64,000 nt of DNA from Durusdinium trenchii (GCA_963970005.1 CAXAMN010021973.1:795949-859948), one strand, 5' to 3'. Positions 7,568 through 18,166 are shown, counted from the stretch's first letter. Numbers and translations: made by a program. Notes: generated from the letters alone by a model not told the origin.

Positions 7568-9068
7568 TTGTAGAGTGGATATAACACATCAATCTTTGTA
7601 ATGCAACATCACACTCCTTAGACCACTTAGTGACACGGCTAGCAAGACCCTGAGTCGCACGAAGCAAATCGAAACGCGCCATACGGGCGGCGAACAATAC
7701 CTTCATTAAGACTTTGCTTGCAATGGCCTGGAGTTCCCCCCCGCGTTCTGCCTCATGACCGATCGGTCGAGCTATTTTGTCGTCGTGAAAAGGTGTGCTG
7801 ACCGTCTTGAACTTCACGGGATGATCGACTAGGCTCTCATACTTCTCAAGACATTGGCGAAGAAAGCCCCTCGCGTCGTATTCGACCCGTGTCACAGGTT
7901 TGTTCATGCAGCCCTGATCTTCTTCGAGTTGATCCAAAAACGTGAATCCTTGGGCACGGGCGGCCTTTTTGGCCTGACTCTTGTCCCTTATCTTTTTGAC
8001 AGCTACGACAGCCATCTTGGGGTCGGAAATGCACCTGTCGATGAAGTAGGTCTCCCCTGTCCACCATAAGGGCAATCCCTGTTGTCGGTCAATCTTGGCG
8101 TCGTGCCAAACATGGGAGGCACCCCCCGCATCGTTGGCAACGGATCCCTCCGTGCATGGGACATACTCTGTGTACCTAAGGTCACCAGGGTCGAACAGCC
8201 CTTCAACGCCCGCAGGCCTGATTTCGAAGCGTCGACGTGGCTGGACGTGGTGATGCACATACGTTCCATGCTCGGGGAAATGAGTCCAGTAATCCTGCGT
8301 TCGGCGGGCGGTGGCCGCTGGCTTACTAGCTGGGTCTTCGATCCTATGATCGAACACATCATGCGCAAATGGGTGATCTGCTACGGACAGCTTGAGGTCA
8401 TGCGATACAACATGGTCGCAACCGAGGTACCTCCCTACGTCTTCGGGGGTATCCATGTCAATATGTGTACCGATAAGCTTCCACCCCTCTGCATGGTTGG
8501 ACTCCGGACCGGCCATCTTGAAGTCATCTACATAGACGGCTAACAAAAGGAACAACTTGTCATGCCAAAAGATCGATGGCCAGCACTCAGGGCGCACGGC
8601 CTTGAAGCCGACCTTGGCGAGGCAATCCTCGCAGTGCCGCTCCCAGAACCCGCCAGAGTCTGGGTGACCATAGAGAGCTAGTACAAGCGGGATGACGGGA
8701 TCCTTAAATTTCCCGCGCCAAGACTTAGGCCACCGGTATTTCGGGATCCTGATCCAGGTCGGTTTGCCCTTTAAAGTGGTCTGGGTGTAGGCTTGTTTGC
8801 CGTCGCCTTGGGTGATTTTATTCCCAGGCGCAGTGCCGTAGCAGTCAAGGGCTTTGCCCGCCTCCATGTTTGCCGGCGCTGATCCTTGCTCTGAGAAGAG
8901 GGCAACCATATCGGACTCATCTTTGACCTTGTTCCCTTGGAGCACCGTCCGACCTTTGTACTTCCTAAGGGGGTTGCCTTTTGGAAGCTCACTGCCTTTC
9001 TCAACACAGAGTTCGAAAACATTGCCTACATGGACCTTGGCATTGGCACGAACAGCATCGGATGGCAC
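7197..9068 (-). CDS. Cop-1 reverse transcriptase
   Basis: A 623-codon open frame with copia RT features: QGDGKQAYTQT (87-97, first catalytic Asp), ALYGHPDSGGFWE (131-143) and the catalytic YVDD at 179-182. It starts by frame change from the linker segment at about 9065. The last roughly 90 codons are out of frame, because RNase H continues in another frame after the 10-bp duplication near 7465. RT makes cDNA from the element RNA inside virus-like particles. The catalytic aspartates are retained, so the domain could be active if the frame were bridged. Confidence 0.9.
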   Translation of the reverse strand: MPSDAVRANAKVHVGNVFELCVEKGSELPKGNPLRKYKGRTVLQGNKVKDESDMVALFSEQGSAPANMEAGKALDCYGTAPGNKITQGDGKQAYTQTTLKGKPTWIRIPKYRWPKSWRGKFKDPVIPLVLALYGHPDSGGFWERHCEDCLAKVGFKAVRPECWPSIFWHDKLFLLLAVYVDDFKMAGPESNHAEGWKLIGTHIDMDTPEDVGRYLGCDHVVSHDLKLSVADHPFAHDVFDHRIEDPASKPAATARRTQDYWTHFPEHGTYVHHHVQPRRRFEIRPAGVEGLFDPGDLRYTEYVPCTEGSVANDAGGASHVWHDAKIDRQQGLPLWWTGETYFIDRCISDPKMAVVAVKKIRDKSQAKKAARAQGFTFLDQLEEDQGCMNKPVTRVEYDARGFLRQCLEKYESLVDHPVKFKTVSTPFHDDKIARPIGHEAERGGELQAIASKVLMKVLFAARMARFDLLRATQGLASRVTKWSKECDVALQRLMCYIHSTIDVVQSGFIGDDPQHCKLWLFAGSDHAGEHDSRSNSFNFRLHSGHGRSQHLLSPYCLFEKADGHRYELDGSGSHCRKVHSYSWSSFLLSLASHPERGGSHKRQRTELGRGDTCPTCKERCFGV

Positions 9069-9805
9069 TCATCATCCCACTCGCGTACCTTGTCATAAAG
9101 CCAAGCGGGCTTGGACTCCAGCTTCACCCACTCAACGTCCAAGGAGCGTTGAGCATCTGGGGTGTTGCGGATTTCCTTCTGGCCTACGGGCCTGGCCACT
9201 AGGGCGTTTAGCCATGGCTCATACAGAATTCCTCTCTCTCTATGTGCATGCGGTTTCTCTTCATGCTCAACGGGCATCAACGGCACACCTTCCCAGGCGG
9301 CGTCCATTTTCGTCTCAGCGGGGATATCCCCACTTTTGTAGTTTCGCAGTTTATCGTCAATCTCTGCCACAGCTGCTTTGTGTTTGCTCTTTTCAGCGAG
9401 AAGGCGCTTCCGAGCCTCTTCGAGCTCGTACTTGGCAATTGCTTTCTTCCTCTCCCCTTTGGAAGCTGCTTTCCAAAGGAAAGGAGGAATATCAGGTGGT
9501 TTTGATGAACCTTTGTATTTCCTCGCCTTATATCCTCCGGCATCATAATAGGACGAATCGGCTTTGGGGATCAAGGTCGTTTCACCCGTTATAGGATCTA
9601 TAACCTCGACCATCTCAACCTCTTCACCCCCCTGTTCAATGGCAAGGTCTCCCGACCCGCGAGCGTCTGCAGGCGTGTCGTCAACAAGAGCTTCAGGAAG
9701 CTCAGGTGGTTCATCTGGTACATACTCATGTTCAACAGCATGTCTCAAAACCTCCTGATCAACAAGATCTTCAACATTTGCAGCTCTAACATGCTCTAAC
9801 ATCAT
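9026..9805 (-). CDS. Cop-1 linker between integrase and RT
   Basis: 259 codons: an acidic N-terminal half, then the ITGETTLIPK strand and a basic helical stretch (KGERKKAIAKYELEEARKR). The end, WLYDKVREWDDE, runs by a one-base frame change into the RT segment. This region corresponds to the variable connection domain of dinoflagellate copia pol; no enzyme motif is seen. Confidence 0.65.
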   Translation of the reverse strand: MMLEHVRAANVEDLVDQEVLRHAVEHEYVPDEPPELPEALVDDTPADARGSGDLAIEQGGEEVEMVEVIDPITGETTLIPKADSSYYDAGGYKARKYKGSSKPPDIPPFLWKAASKGERKKAIAKYELEEARKRLLAEKSKHKAAVAEIDDKLRNYKSGDIPAETKMDAAWEGVPLMPVEHEEKPHAHRERGILYEPWLNALVARPVGQKEIRNTPDAQRSLDVEWVKLESKPAWLYDKVREWDDECHPMLFVPMPRSM

Positions 9806-9914
9806 CGATTGACGATGGATTGCTTGAAATGGTAATACCTGGGTACAACCCTTCTCGAATCATGTTGTACCTACCTTTGCGTGGAAAGTGCAACCCGATG
9901 TCCGGAACAGCGAT

Positions 9915-10510
9915 CTAATGGACTCTCAACGGCTGGATCTCGGCACTGAAGTCTGACTCCATGACATCCTTCAATGGGAGAACCATGAACTCCTTCCTCC
10001 ACACGAAATTGGATTGAACGGCATACCCCAAAAAGATTCCAGGGTTTGACGTCGGTTCGAACCTGAGAGAGGATTTGGCCTTGTTCTTAGGACCGATCCA
10101 GTAGTCAATTCTCAACCCAAAGGGAACCAACGGGCCTTTGAACTTCTCACCGAACCGTTGCGACCAAGGCGAACTACCCTCCCGGGCGTCGATAATGTTG
10201 TTTGCCATGCGTGCATGTCTTGCTGCATGTGCCCAGTACTGATGGCGAAGGCCAGCCTGTTCCAAGTTCACTCTTGTACCTTCGATAACGGACCTAATGG
10301 ACCTTTCAGCCATTGCATTCGTTTTGGAAACATATGCAAAGCTGGTTTGATGCCTCCATCCTAGTCTCTCGGCAGTGGCGATGAGCTCTGGTGAGTTGTC
10401 GGAATAAAACACTCCTACCTCATCAGTAGATCGAACAAAGTGTTTGAAGGCTGCGATGCATTCCCGTGTCGAACGACGGGCGGCCGGGTAGACATATATA
10501 CCTATAGTCG
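9915..10510 (-). CDS. Cop-1 integrase, second half of catalytic core and C-terminus
   Basis: Continues the integrase after a frame break at about 10500, where TATA-type dinucleotides suggest a small slip. FYSDNSPEL supplies the second catalytic Asp and NAMAERSIR the Glu. The spacing is 30 residues rather than the common 35, which from memory seems usual for this dinoflagellate group. The rest (HARMANNII, FGLRIDYWIGPK, PGIFLGY) is the usual copia integrase C-terminal region. All three acidic residues are present if the break is bridged. Confidence 0.85.
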
Positions 10511-12822
10511 GTTGCTACATCTTTTACGACCAGTGCAACTCGAGCCCCATCAATGTCCATTTCCTCATCGTCCCGAATGACAAGATGATCGGCAGTCAAA
10601 TGTTGTCCAAAATGGTCCGCATCAACTTGGGTAGAACCTCCCTTACTGTAGGATGGGTGTTTCGTCATCCTCGCCCTGGAACGAGCTTGACAAAAGGGGT
10701 TCTTTGGTGTGTGAGTCAACAGATGCTGTATTGACTGAGCTTCTTCCTTCAGAGCATTCTCCCCCCTATCCCGTTTGGGGTCCAACGGCTTTTCCACCAA
10801 CCTCTCATCCATTGGTTCAGGCTCCTCTTCAGCGGGTTCTTCACCAATGGGATTCTCATCATCGTCATAGACCTCAATCGCTTCTTCAGCCGGCGAAGCA
10901 GGCAGAGGAATCATGGGTCGTGGTCCCCCCGACCGCTGATTTGTATCGTAAAGTTGACCTATGGCTGACATCGCAACACCGGTTGTAGATGGCAGGTATG
11001 GAACATAGTCATCTACTTCAAGTGTGACCTTAGTACCATCTGGTTTCTTGAAGTATGGTCTGCTATAAGCTGGCCAATGAAAGCTCCAACCTGCATCGAT
11101 GCAACGTTGTCCCACAGACACGACGGCTGGACTGCCGTCTAAGACATACGGGTTGATGTCATCACCCAAAATGGGAACGTTAACTCTTGCTTGGTCAGTG
11201 GCTTGAAAGACTCCGTTGGCTGTAAGAAGACTTACCGGTTTGGATGACTGTGACACCTCATCGGAATGGAGCATGTGCCTAGACACAAGATCGTGAGCGC
11301 TGCCCGTGTCTGCTATCCAAGCAATCTCAGTGGCAGGCACCGAGATCGATGGCCTCTTCCCAAAACACTTGACGCAACCAATGTCGGAGTTGCACAGGTA
11401 CGAACATTCTGCCGGTACGGGCAAAAGTTCATTCCTTACAGCGTTCTGGAGATGTGAGGCTGCAATGGAAGCATCTTCAGTGGCAACTCGAACAGCTTCA
11501 TTGTACTCCGGTCGATTTGGTGTGAAAGCCTTCCGTTTCTTCTTACTTCGGGGTTGAACAGACCTCCAACTGGAAGAAGACTCAACAGCATGACTAAAAA
11601 CATTTGGTTGATCATCAAAACGAACTTGCTGTCTAACAAAACTGTCAATGTTTTCTGTGTTGTCAAAATCGGTGCATAATGCGTTTGAAGCGGAAAGGAC
11701 CGGCATGGCCACGCTTCCCAGCGGGCGTGTGACGAGGACGGAGGATCCCTGAGAGACCACTGCGGCCATGACCACCGCTCGAAGGAGGCAGACTGCTGCC
11801 GGTGCGTTGGAAGAAGAAGACTTCCCACCTTTTCTCCGCTGACTCTCAGAGCCAGTTGAGTTGTCGGAGCCTGACGATCCTCGCGAACTGCTTCGCTTGC
11901 GAGGCTTCTTGTCTTTCTTCTTCTTCTTCTTCTTCTTTTTGCCCTCTTTCTTTGCAGGGACGGTCTTCTCAGGGTGTTGGAATGCGCAGTCTTTTCCTCG
12001 GCGGCAATGTCCTGCCTTCCAGAATTTGCAAGTCTCCTTGCGGGACCCTGGAGTCAGTGACCTCGATCGAGACTGGCTGCGATCCTTACCCTTTCCCTTT
12101 CCTTTGCTCTTTTCACGGCCTTTTTCGTGCTTGTATGGACATGAGGATCCGCGCTTGCATTTACCGGTCTTTTGGCAATCAAAGCACACACCTGTCTTGT
12201 CATCTGGAGCTGGCAGTGCGACATCCTTGGCACCGAGGAAGCGCTTAGTGGCATCCCTCGTCTTTTCGAGCCTCTTCCTCTCGAGATATGCCCGAGCAGC
12301 AGTGATGAGAAAGTCATAAGATCTCTCTTTGCTGCCTTCCGCAGCGCGATCGTATAGGGCAAGATCATGTTCGAGAGGCTTGAAGCGCTTCACCGCAAGG
12401 TGAAAGTAGGCCTCCAGGACATTGTTCTCTGGCTCCTTCTTCATGCCCGCTAACACGCTGTCCCATTTGTTGATGAATCCTTTCAGATCATCATTCACCA
12501 TTTTGACCGACATGAGGTCTTCGAGGCCGTAAATGGCGCCGCGCCGAATGCTTGTGGCGAAGTACTCGTGGAAGCGGAGTAGCAAATGCCTCCCTTTCAC
12601 GGGCTTCTCTTCGCGAGCACGCAGTTCCTTGAAGGTTGCGATTTGGCGACCAAGGTCCCCCTCGGCGCAGTTTGTGAGGCTTGCAAGAAGCTTCGCGTCG
12701 AGAGTGGCAAAACCTTCGGAATCATCAAGTGCATCAATGGTTTGGGATTCATTATATACTTTCCCAACCCACGATCTTGCATCATCTGTTTTGGCCGAAG
12801 CAGCGGCAACGTCGTCCCTCAC
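10423..12822 (-). CDS. Cop-1 gag C-terminal half, protease, start of integrase
   Basis: 799 codons; the frame is already open and gag-like upstream to about 12955 (PTPEKYRDWK). Residues 1-200 are helical gag capsid-like sequence. Residues 213-232 and 265-283 are two zinc fingers of the CCCH type (spacing about C-x8-C-x5-C-x3-H and C-x7-C-x5-C-x3-H) instead of the usual CCHC knuckle. Residues 240-345 are Lys/Arg/Ser-rich. The aspartic protease active site is IADTGSAHDLV (503-513). The pre-integrase finger is reduced: FCQARSRAR at 710 lacks the second Cys of the expected C-x2-C. VDADHFGQH near 733 carries the first integrase Asp. The frame shifts out at about 10500. Confidence 0.9.
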   Translation of the reverse strand: MRDDVAAASAKTDDARSWVGKVYNESQTIDALDDSEGFATLDAKLLASLTNCAEGDLGRQIATFKELRAREEKPVKGRHLLLRFHEYFATSIRRGAIYGLEDLMSVKMVNDDLKGFINKWDSVLAGMKKEPENNVLEAYFHLAVKRFKPLEHDLALYDRAAEGSKERSYDFLITAARAYLERKRLEKTRDATKRFLGAKDVALPAPDDKTGVCFDCQKTGKCKRGSSCPYKHEKGREKSKGKGKGKDRSQSRSRSLTPGSRKETCKFWKAGHCRRGKDCAFQHPEKTVPAKKEGKKKKKKKKKDKKPRKRSSSRGSSGSDNSTGSESQRRKGGKSSSSNAPAAVCLLRAVVMAAVVSQGSSVLVTRPLGSVAMPVLSASNALCTDFDNTENIDSFVRQQVRFDDQPNVFSHAVESSSSWRSVQPRSKKKRKAFTPNRPEYNEAVRVATEDASIAASHLQNAVRNELLPVPAECSYLCNSDIGCVKCFGKRPSISVPATEIAWIADTGSAHDLVSRHMLHSDEVSQSSKPVSLLTANGVFQATDQARVNVPILGDDINPYVLDGSPAVVSVGQRCIDAGWSFHWPAYSRPYFKKPDGTKVTLEVDDYVPYLPSTTGVAMSAIGQLYDTNQRSGGPRPMIPLPASPAEEAIEVYDDDENPIGEEPAEEEPEPMDERLVEKPLDPKRDRGENALKEEAQSIQHLLTHTPKNPFCQARSRARMTKHPSYSKGGSTQVDADHFGQHLTADHLVIRDDEEMDIDGARVALVVKDVATDYRYICLPGRPSFDTGMHRSLQTLCSIY

Positions 12823-13871
12823 CTTGATCTTCCAATCTCTGTACTTTTCAGGTGTGGGAAACTTGGGAATGAGAACCTTATCGGCCTCCTTGGCCTTGTT
12901 CTCACGGTCTCGGTCTTTCGACTTCTTTTGCTGCTTCTTCGCTCCTTTCTGATGATACGTGCAAGACGCGACGACTCAGAGCTTGAGTCATTGGAATCAT
13001 CATCACTATTCGATGAACCGGATGAAGACGGAGATGGAGAAGGAGATCGCTTTTTCCTGCGCTCTCTGGAACGGCCCCTCTTTGGGCTCTTGTCCTTCTT
13101 CTTCTCCTTCCTCTTTTCCTTTTTGTCCTTGTTGGACTTTCTGTCATTTTCTTCATCCGCGTCTGATGGATGTGGATCGTCATCGCCTTTGATCCCGTGC
13201 TTCTCCAATTGAGTGCGAAGACTCGTAGGATGTGAAACTGGGGATACCTGGGATCCAAGTGGCTGGGCTGGTGGCACAGGCACTCGGTTCCCCGAGGCGT
13301 TGTCGAATCTTTCTCTTAGGTCCTTGATGATCCGATTCTGTTCTGCGAGTTCTGACCGTAAGGCATCCTCTCTTTGCCTGGCCAATGCGCGTTCGCTCTC
13401 AATGACGGCATGTCTTTCGAGCGAAATTCGATCTAAGTAAGCCCTCTGTTCATGAAGTTGTTGGTTCTGGTGGGCTTGACTCATGTCACTTAATCGTTGG
13501 TTGGCAATAGCCTCATGTTGTTCCCTCGACTCCTCGATGGCCGCTCTGGCTTGGTTCGCTACGGCATCCCTATATTGCCTAGCTTCATCTGCAACCTGCT
13601 GCCCATGTTCGGCCAAAATGGCCTGATGCCTCAGTTCTGCAATCTGAGCTACCTGGGCCGATCGATCTTCGTTGACGAAGAGCGCTTGTTGATGAATCTG
13701 TCTCGCATCAACATTCTGAACATTCACCACAGGCGAAAACTCAGGTTGGAAACGCGACGGAGCTTGAACACTGGGCACCAGGTCCCCCTGGGCACTGAAC
13801 ACCGGAGGCTCAATTGGCCCACGCAAGTTCAGCGGAACGACAGGGAGCTCGAGTGCAGGTGAGCTTGACAT
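12819..13871 (-). CDS. Cop-1 gag N-terminal segment
   Basis: 350 codons from the first ATG after the primer-binding region. Residues 75-190 are rich in Glu, Gln, Ala and Arg with heptad-like spacing and probably form a long coiled coil, as expected for gag self-assembly. Residues 230-310 are Lys/Arg/Ser/Asp-rich. The frame is lost near 12955, after which the homologous sequence continues in the next frame, so the last 40 codons here are probably out of frame. Confidence 0.75.
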   Translation of the reverse strand: MSSSPALELPVVPLNLRGPIEPPVFSAQGDLVPSVQAPSRFQPEFSPVVNVQNVDARQIHQQALFVNEDRSAQVAQIAELRHQAILAEHGQQVADEARQYRDAVANQARAAIEESREQHEAIANQRLSDMSQAHQNQQLHEQRAYLDRISLERHAVIESERALARQREDALRSELAEQNRIIKDLRERFDNASGNRVPVPPAQPLGSQVSPVSHPTSLRTQLEKHGIKGDDDPHPSDADEENDRKSNKDKKEKRKEKKKDKSPKRGRSRERRKKRSPSPSPSSSGSSNSDDDSNDSSSESSRLARIIRKERRSSKRSRKTETVRTRPRRPIRFSFPSFPHLKSTEIGRSR

Positions 13872-14002
13872 CGCAGGCGATGTAGGAACATAGCCTGAAC
13901 GTGAGCGGCCACCACGGGACCTTCATCATCAGCCATGGCCTCTAGACAGTGCACTATCTAGGGTGGGATGAGACCAGGGCTAGTAGCGAGCACGTACCGC
14001 AC

Positions 14003-14025
14003 TTATGGCGATACGGCTGATAACC
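14003..14025 (-). promoter_or_regulatory. Primer-binding-site region of Cop-1 (uncertain)
   Basis: Directly after the 5' LTR the minus strand reads GGTTATCAGCCGTATCGCC. It resembles, but does not match, the initiator-Met type TGGTATCAGAGC. The place is right for a primer-binding site, but the tRNA is not identified. Confidence 0.35.
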
Positions 14026-14134
14026 TGTAGTTACAGGTGAACGGCCGACTCCTACCGACTATCGCACCTGTTTTCCTTGAGCCAGAGTAGTAGCGAGTGA
14101 GACGTAGTCTATGGTACACTAGCAAGCAACAACA
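14026..14134 (-). repeat. Cop-1 5' LTR
   Basis: 109 bp, identical to 1493-1601. Being upstream of gag on the minus strand it should carry the promoter. It includes TGGCTCAAG on the sense strand, nine bases shared with the end of the dinoflagellate spliced leader. Confidence 0.93.
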
Positions 14135-14139
14135 GGTGT
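14135..14139. repeat. Target-site duplication, right copy (GGTGT)
   Basis: Matches 1488-1492. The insertion split a CT-rich microsatellite, part of which continues to the right. Confidence 0.9.
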
Positions 14140-14283
14140 CTCTCTCTCTCTCATTCTGGTGGTTTGTTGGACAGCTCTCTATCTATCTCTCTACCTCAGT
14201 CTGTCTAACTATCTATCTATCTCCGTCTCTCTCTCTCTCTCTCAGTTGTTCGGTCGGTCGGTAAGTCCGTCCGTCCGTCTATC
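14140..14283. repeat. CT-rich microsatellite
   Basis: Runs of CT with TATC and GTCC variants, interrupted once. It continues the CT-rich sequence found left of Cop-1 at about 1430-1487. Confidence 0.8.
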
Positions 14284-17200
14284 TACCTGTTCTACTACCA
14301 TACCCGGCGTACAGAGTACCAAAGGTTTTGCACAACATTAGATAGAAAAACTCTCTGTAGAATGGGATGTCCAACCTTGGCTCTAACTGAAACGCCAAAT
14401 CATGACTGTAAAGCCATGACATGAGGTGACCAACCTCAAGCAACAAACAAAAATCTGGCAAGTGAGCCTGTGAAATGGCCGGATCAAGCCCCATAGTGGA
14501 TAAGGATGATGGTAGATGTTTGCCTATGAAATTGACAATCCACCTGACCACAGAAGAGGCTAGGACTATACATGACACAACAGAGAGAAACACAACAGAG
14601 AGCCCAACGCAGGAAGGCTTTGGAGACAGTGGGTTTCAGGTCCTTCAGCTGGCAGGCTCAAGGGAGCCAAGAATAACAAAAAGAGTCAAGGAGTCACTCA
14701 AAATTTACGGTGCCTCAGAATGGGTCACCTACATGTACAATCCACGCCAAATTAGCTTCTCTATGAAATGGAATCAAATTCAAGATGTCTGATCTTCTAT
14801 GACCTATGGAGGACCTATTTGAAGATGATCACCCCAGAGAATGCCATATTCAGGTTTTGGTGGTTCCGCAGTTTAAAATGGATACATGAATTGCTTTCCA
14901 TAGAGGTCAAGGCTCGGCATTTTAGGTGATGTGACTATACAATTGACTAAATGTGCAAAAGTGGGTCCAGGACAAGGGGGAATGCGAAAGAGCAAGCACA
15001 AAAATAACAGGGGTTCTGAACACCCGAGCAACCACGACCACCCCAAAGTTCATAGAACAATTATGAGCAATTAGGTTGGCAGCACCTTTCTAAGGTCAGC
15101 GCATCAAGGCCAGAAACTATTCCAAGGGTTGCCAACCTCTCAAATACGCCAGGAGACATTTCCCGGGCAGACTCAACCTGCAGAAGACCCAAGGCTTGCT
15201 GCGGGTGCAGGGCCACCATATGAGAGGCCAGAAACTATTCCTGTGGTTGTTGACCGTCTCACATCCCAACGTAAAAGTAGTTCCTAGGAAATTATGCGCA
15301 TCTTTTCTTCCTTACGAACTCTCTATGGGCGTTTTGACAACATGTTACATGTTTATTATTACAACTGGATGATGAGTTACCTTATTTAGTAGTAAGTAGT
15401 ATTCTGCAAAATTATCCTCGGAAATTTGACATCAAAGGGTTTATAGCTCCTCTCAAGGAATATGATTTCCGTCAAACTTATTCCAGCAACTTACCCATCC
15501 GCTGGAATCATCATTTAGTGGACGGCCTCTCCTCTCTCGACTCTCTCTCTCTCTCTCTCTGCGTGTTCCGTTCGTCCTCTTCTCCCTTGTGCACGGCTCT
15601 TTTGGTTCCACTCCAGCGTTGGGTTTCCGCTTGGAGCTTCGAGCTCAAAAGGCTCCGATGCAAATGCGATTCTCTCCCATCTCCCTGCCTCTCTCTCCTT
15701 CTCTCTGCCTCTCCTCCTCCCCCCTCCCTCCCTGGCTCTCTCTCTCTGTCTCTCTCTCCCTCTCTCTCACCTCTCCCTCCACATCCTAGCACTTTGGATG
15801 ACAATTCAATAGCAGCCGTGACAAGCTCAAACTTGGTCTGCCTCAGGCGATGCAAAGACTGCCAAGACTGCCGCAAAGACCTTGTGAGCTCACTGGGGCA
15901 TTTGCCAGTGGAGTGGTCCAGTGAGTAGTCCGGACGGCTAAAAGATTTGACCTGTAATTTGGCCACAACGTCACAAAACACATGTATATATATATATATG
16001 CACAGCACATGTATGCCAGAATGTACTCGAACGTTTCTCTGTTGGAGGATGGCAGCATGACTGACATCTTGCATGGCTCTCATGCAGGCTTGGGACGACC
16101 AACAGGAGGATCACAAGGAGCCAGCAGCACCATCCTCTCCCTGGTTCACCCCTTCCTTTGCCATTGAGGCCTGACTCGCGAACCGTTGAAAGCAACCAAT
16201 CTCGAATCCAGAAAGAGATCTCTTCCCCTCCTTCAGGCGCAAAGTCATGCGAGCTGATTGCGCAGGTTCCATTTGCCTCAAGATGGGCATTGTGGGTTTG
16301 AACGGTATTGAACCCTAAACGGTTTCCCTCAATTTCTCATAAGAGTTGCGCTTGGCTTTGAGCGATGTGTTGTCAGAATCGAATGGTGATGAACCAACTG
16401 ACATCCCAGAATCAACTGATGGAGAGCCCCAGCGACGAAAACCCATACCGGCCCCCATGGAGACAACAAGAGTTTACAGTGGTTCAGGCCCACCTTGTGT
16501 CCAAGGTCTGATGCAGAGACGCCACCCACCAGGGCCATCAGTCGAGGGATCTCATGGTGGATCAGCTTGTTCAAGGTCTCCTGCTGGCTCCTGCAGGACC
16601 TGGCAGCGGGCATCCACGTCAAGCCGTCAAGCAGCAGCGATTGCTGCAGAAGAATTCCTCTAAAACCCTTCAAAACATCCCCATGGCCATTAAACTTGCA
16701 ACATTAATGCAGGATGGCGCCTCTGGAAGCTTCGGAAGTCTTTGAAGCCACGCAAACGCTCCTTGAAGTGCTCCAAAGCCGGCATATCTCCAGCAGCAAA
16801 CCTCAAGGGAAGGATGAAGCGCGCGGGGTAGAGGTTTGTCTCTGCGGTGTTTCGTCAATCTGCCCGCTTAGTCTTGATTGGGAACGATGCCCTTGCTGAC
16901 TGTCATGAACTTGTGGAATTGTCGGGAGGCTGCCAGGCTGTGAGGCCAGGCGGGTAGAGGGGGAGAGCTCCGGGCAGAGCAGAGCAGCAGAACTAGTGTT
17001 CGCTCATGTTTCCGCGAGTGTTTTCGACCCACATCAGGAATTGTCCCATTTTTGCTTTGCGTCCGATTCAGTGATTCAAGTCGATATTCAGATGGGGCTG
17101 CTTCTCCTCTTTGATAAGACCGTTCTAGAAACTGTGAGGGGTTGTAAAGCCTTGAAGTGGTTCCAAAGTTGAAGATCATCTGTGGTCTGCAGGTATATTT

Positions 17201-18018
17201 GACCCCTTATTCCCTGTATTGAGAAAATCGGACAGAAAGTTCAAAAAACCAACAAGAACCCTCAGTGCAACCAGGGAGCTCATACTCTTTCCTCAGCCAC
17301 GCAGCAAGAGGATCAATTCCGAAAAAATAAGAAGGATTGAGTGTTTCTCTACTCGTCACTCTTCACAAGAGCGGCCGGGCCTTGGCCATACCATCTTAGC
17401 TAGCATGTTTTTTCCTACAGTAGCTCAGGCTCCGGTTACAGTCTCGCCCCCCAAAACAAAAAATAGCCAGCTGAGTCGTCATGACCTTGCGTTGAAGGAT
17501 GGTGTGATTTGGAAGAGCGCTCCAAGTAATTGAACACCTTGTGAAACAACGAATGCAAGGCTCTTGATCGAACATGGACAGCTTCCTCCCCAACAATCTT
17601 ACTGAACTGCTCTGAGCATCATGACCTCAGCATAAACCTCCGGCAAATGTTCCGTCAACCAGCGCTGCCGTCGCTGGCGCCGCCCACACCATCCCAATGA
17701 TGGGAGGCGGGCCCGAAGAGCGCAGCCTGAGGGGGAAATGGGTGAATCGCAGCAAGTCTGTCATGAGATTGAGGGTTTAAGCATCTACCGGAAGCTACCG
17801 GGCCTACTAGACTACAGTGTGGCATTTACATAGTGACGGGGAATATGCTTGGCGCCGAAAATTGCTCTGCAGCTGTGGGTCAGTAGGGAAGTCATACACA
17901 ACCGACTTTCATCGACTTTCCCTAGGTACATTCTTGCGCTGGCCATGAAAATGTCCAAACCCTCTGAGGACCCTGGACAGGTCTCTCTTCGAACTTCTCC
18001 CGGAGATCCCTGCAGGGG
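14284..18018. other. Mostly non-coding; no gene recognised
   Basis: Contains a second CT-rich tract at about 15536-15783 and an AT dinucleotide run near 15983. Short open frames on both strands have no recognisable motif. Positions 18019-18100 may carry a further EHD exon (see the EHD gene entry). Confidence 0.5.
15536..15783. repeat. CT-rich low-complexity tract
   Basis: Long pyrimidine runs (CTCTCTCT, CCTCCCTCC) on the plus strand. The open frames across it are Ser/Leu/Pro composition artefacts. Confidence 0.8.
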
Positions 18019-18166
18019 AAGTAAAATCCCCTATTTATGACTTGAAATTGATCCCAATGACTTCCATCTTAGGCATGGTGCCGCTCATGTGGCCAGATCA
18101 AGTCATGGTATGTCATGGTCCCTCATGAAGCCAGCACCAGCTGTGATCCTCCAAGCGGCACAAGGC

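Larger units (their letters stand above)
1493..14134 (-). mobile_element. Cop-1: complete 12.6-kb copia-type LTR retrotransposon
   Basis: The element is bounded by two 109-bp LTRs that I find identical base for base, each starting TG and ending CA, inside a GGTGT duplication. On the minus strand the order is gag, aspartic protease, integrase, reverse transcriptase, RNase H, which is the copia order (integrase before RT). About 4 kb of extra coding sequence follows: a methyltransferase-like module, an acidic region, a Tpt1/KptA-like domain and a Trp/Ser-rich tail. At 12.6 kb it is much longer than the usual 5-6 kb for the superfamily. The reading frame is broken near 12955, 10500, 9065, 9900, 7465, 7000-7190, 6000, 5600, 4810-4920 and 3180. 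Identical LTRs argue for a recent insertion, so the breaks were either copied from a defective master, are assembly errors, or are tolerated by trans-complementation. Confidence 0.95.
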
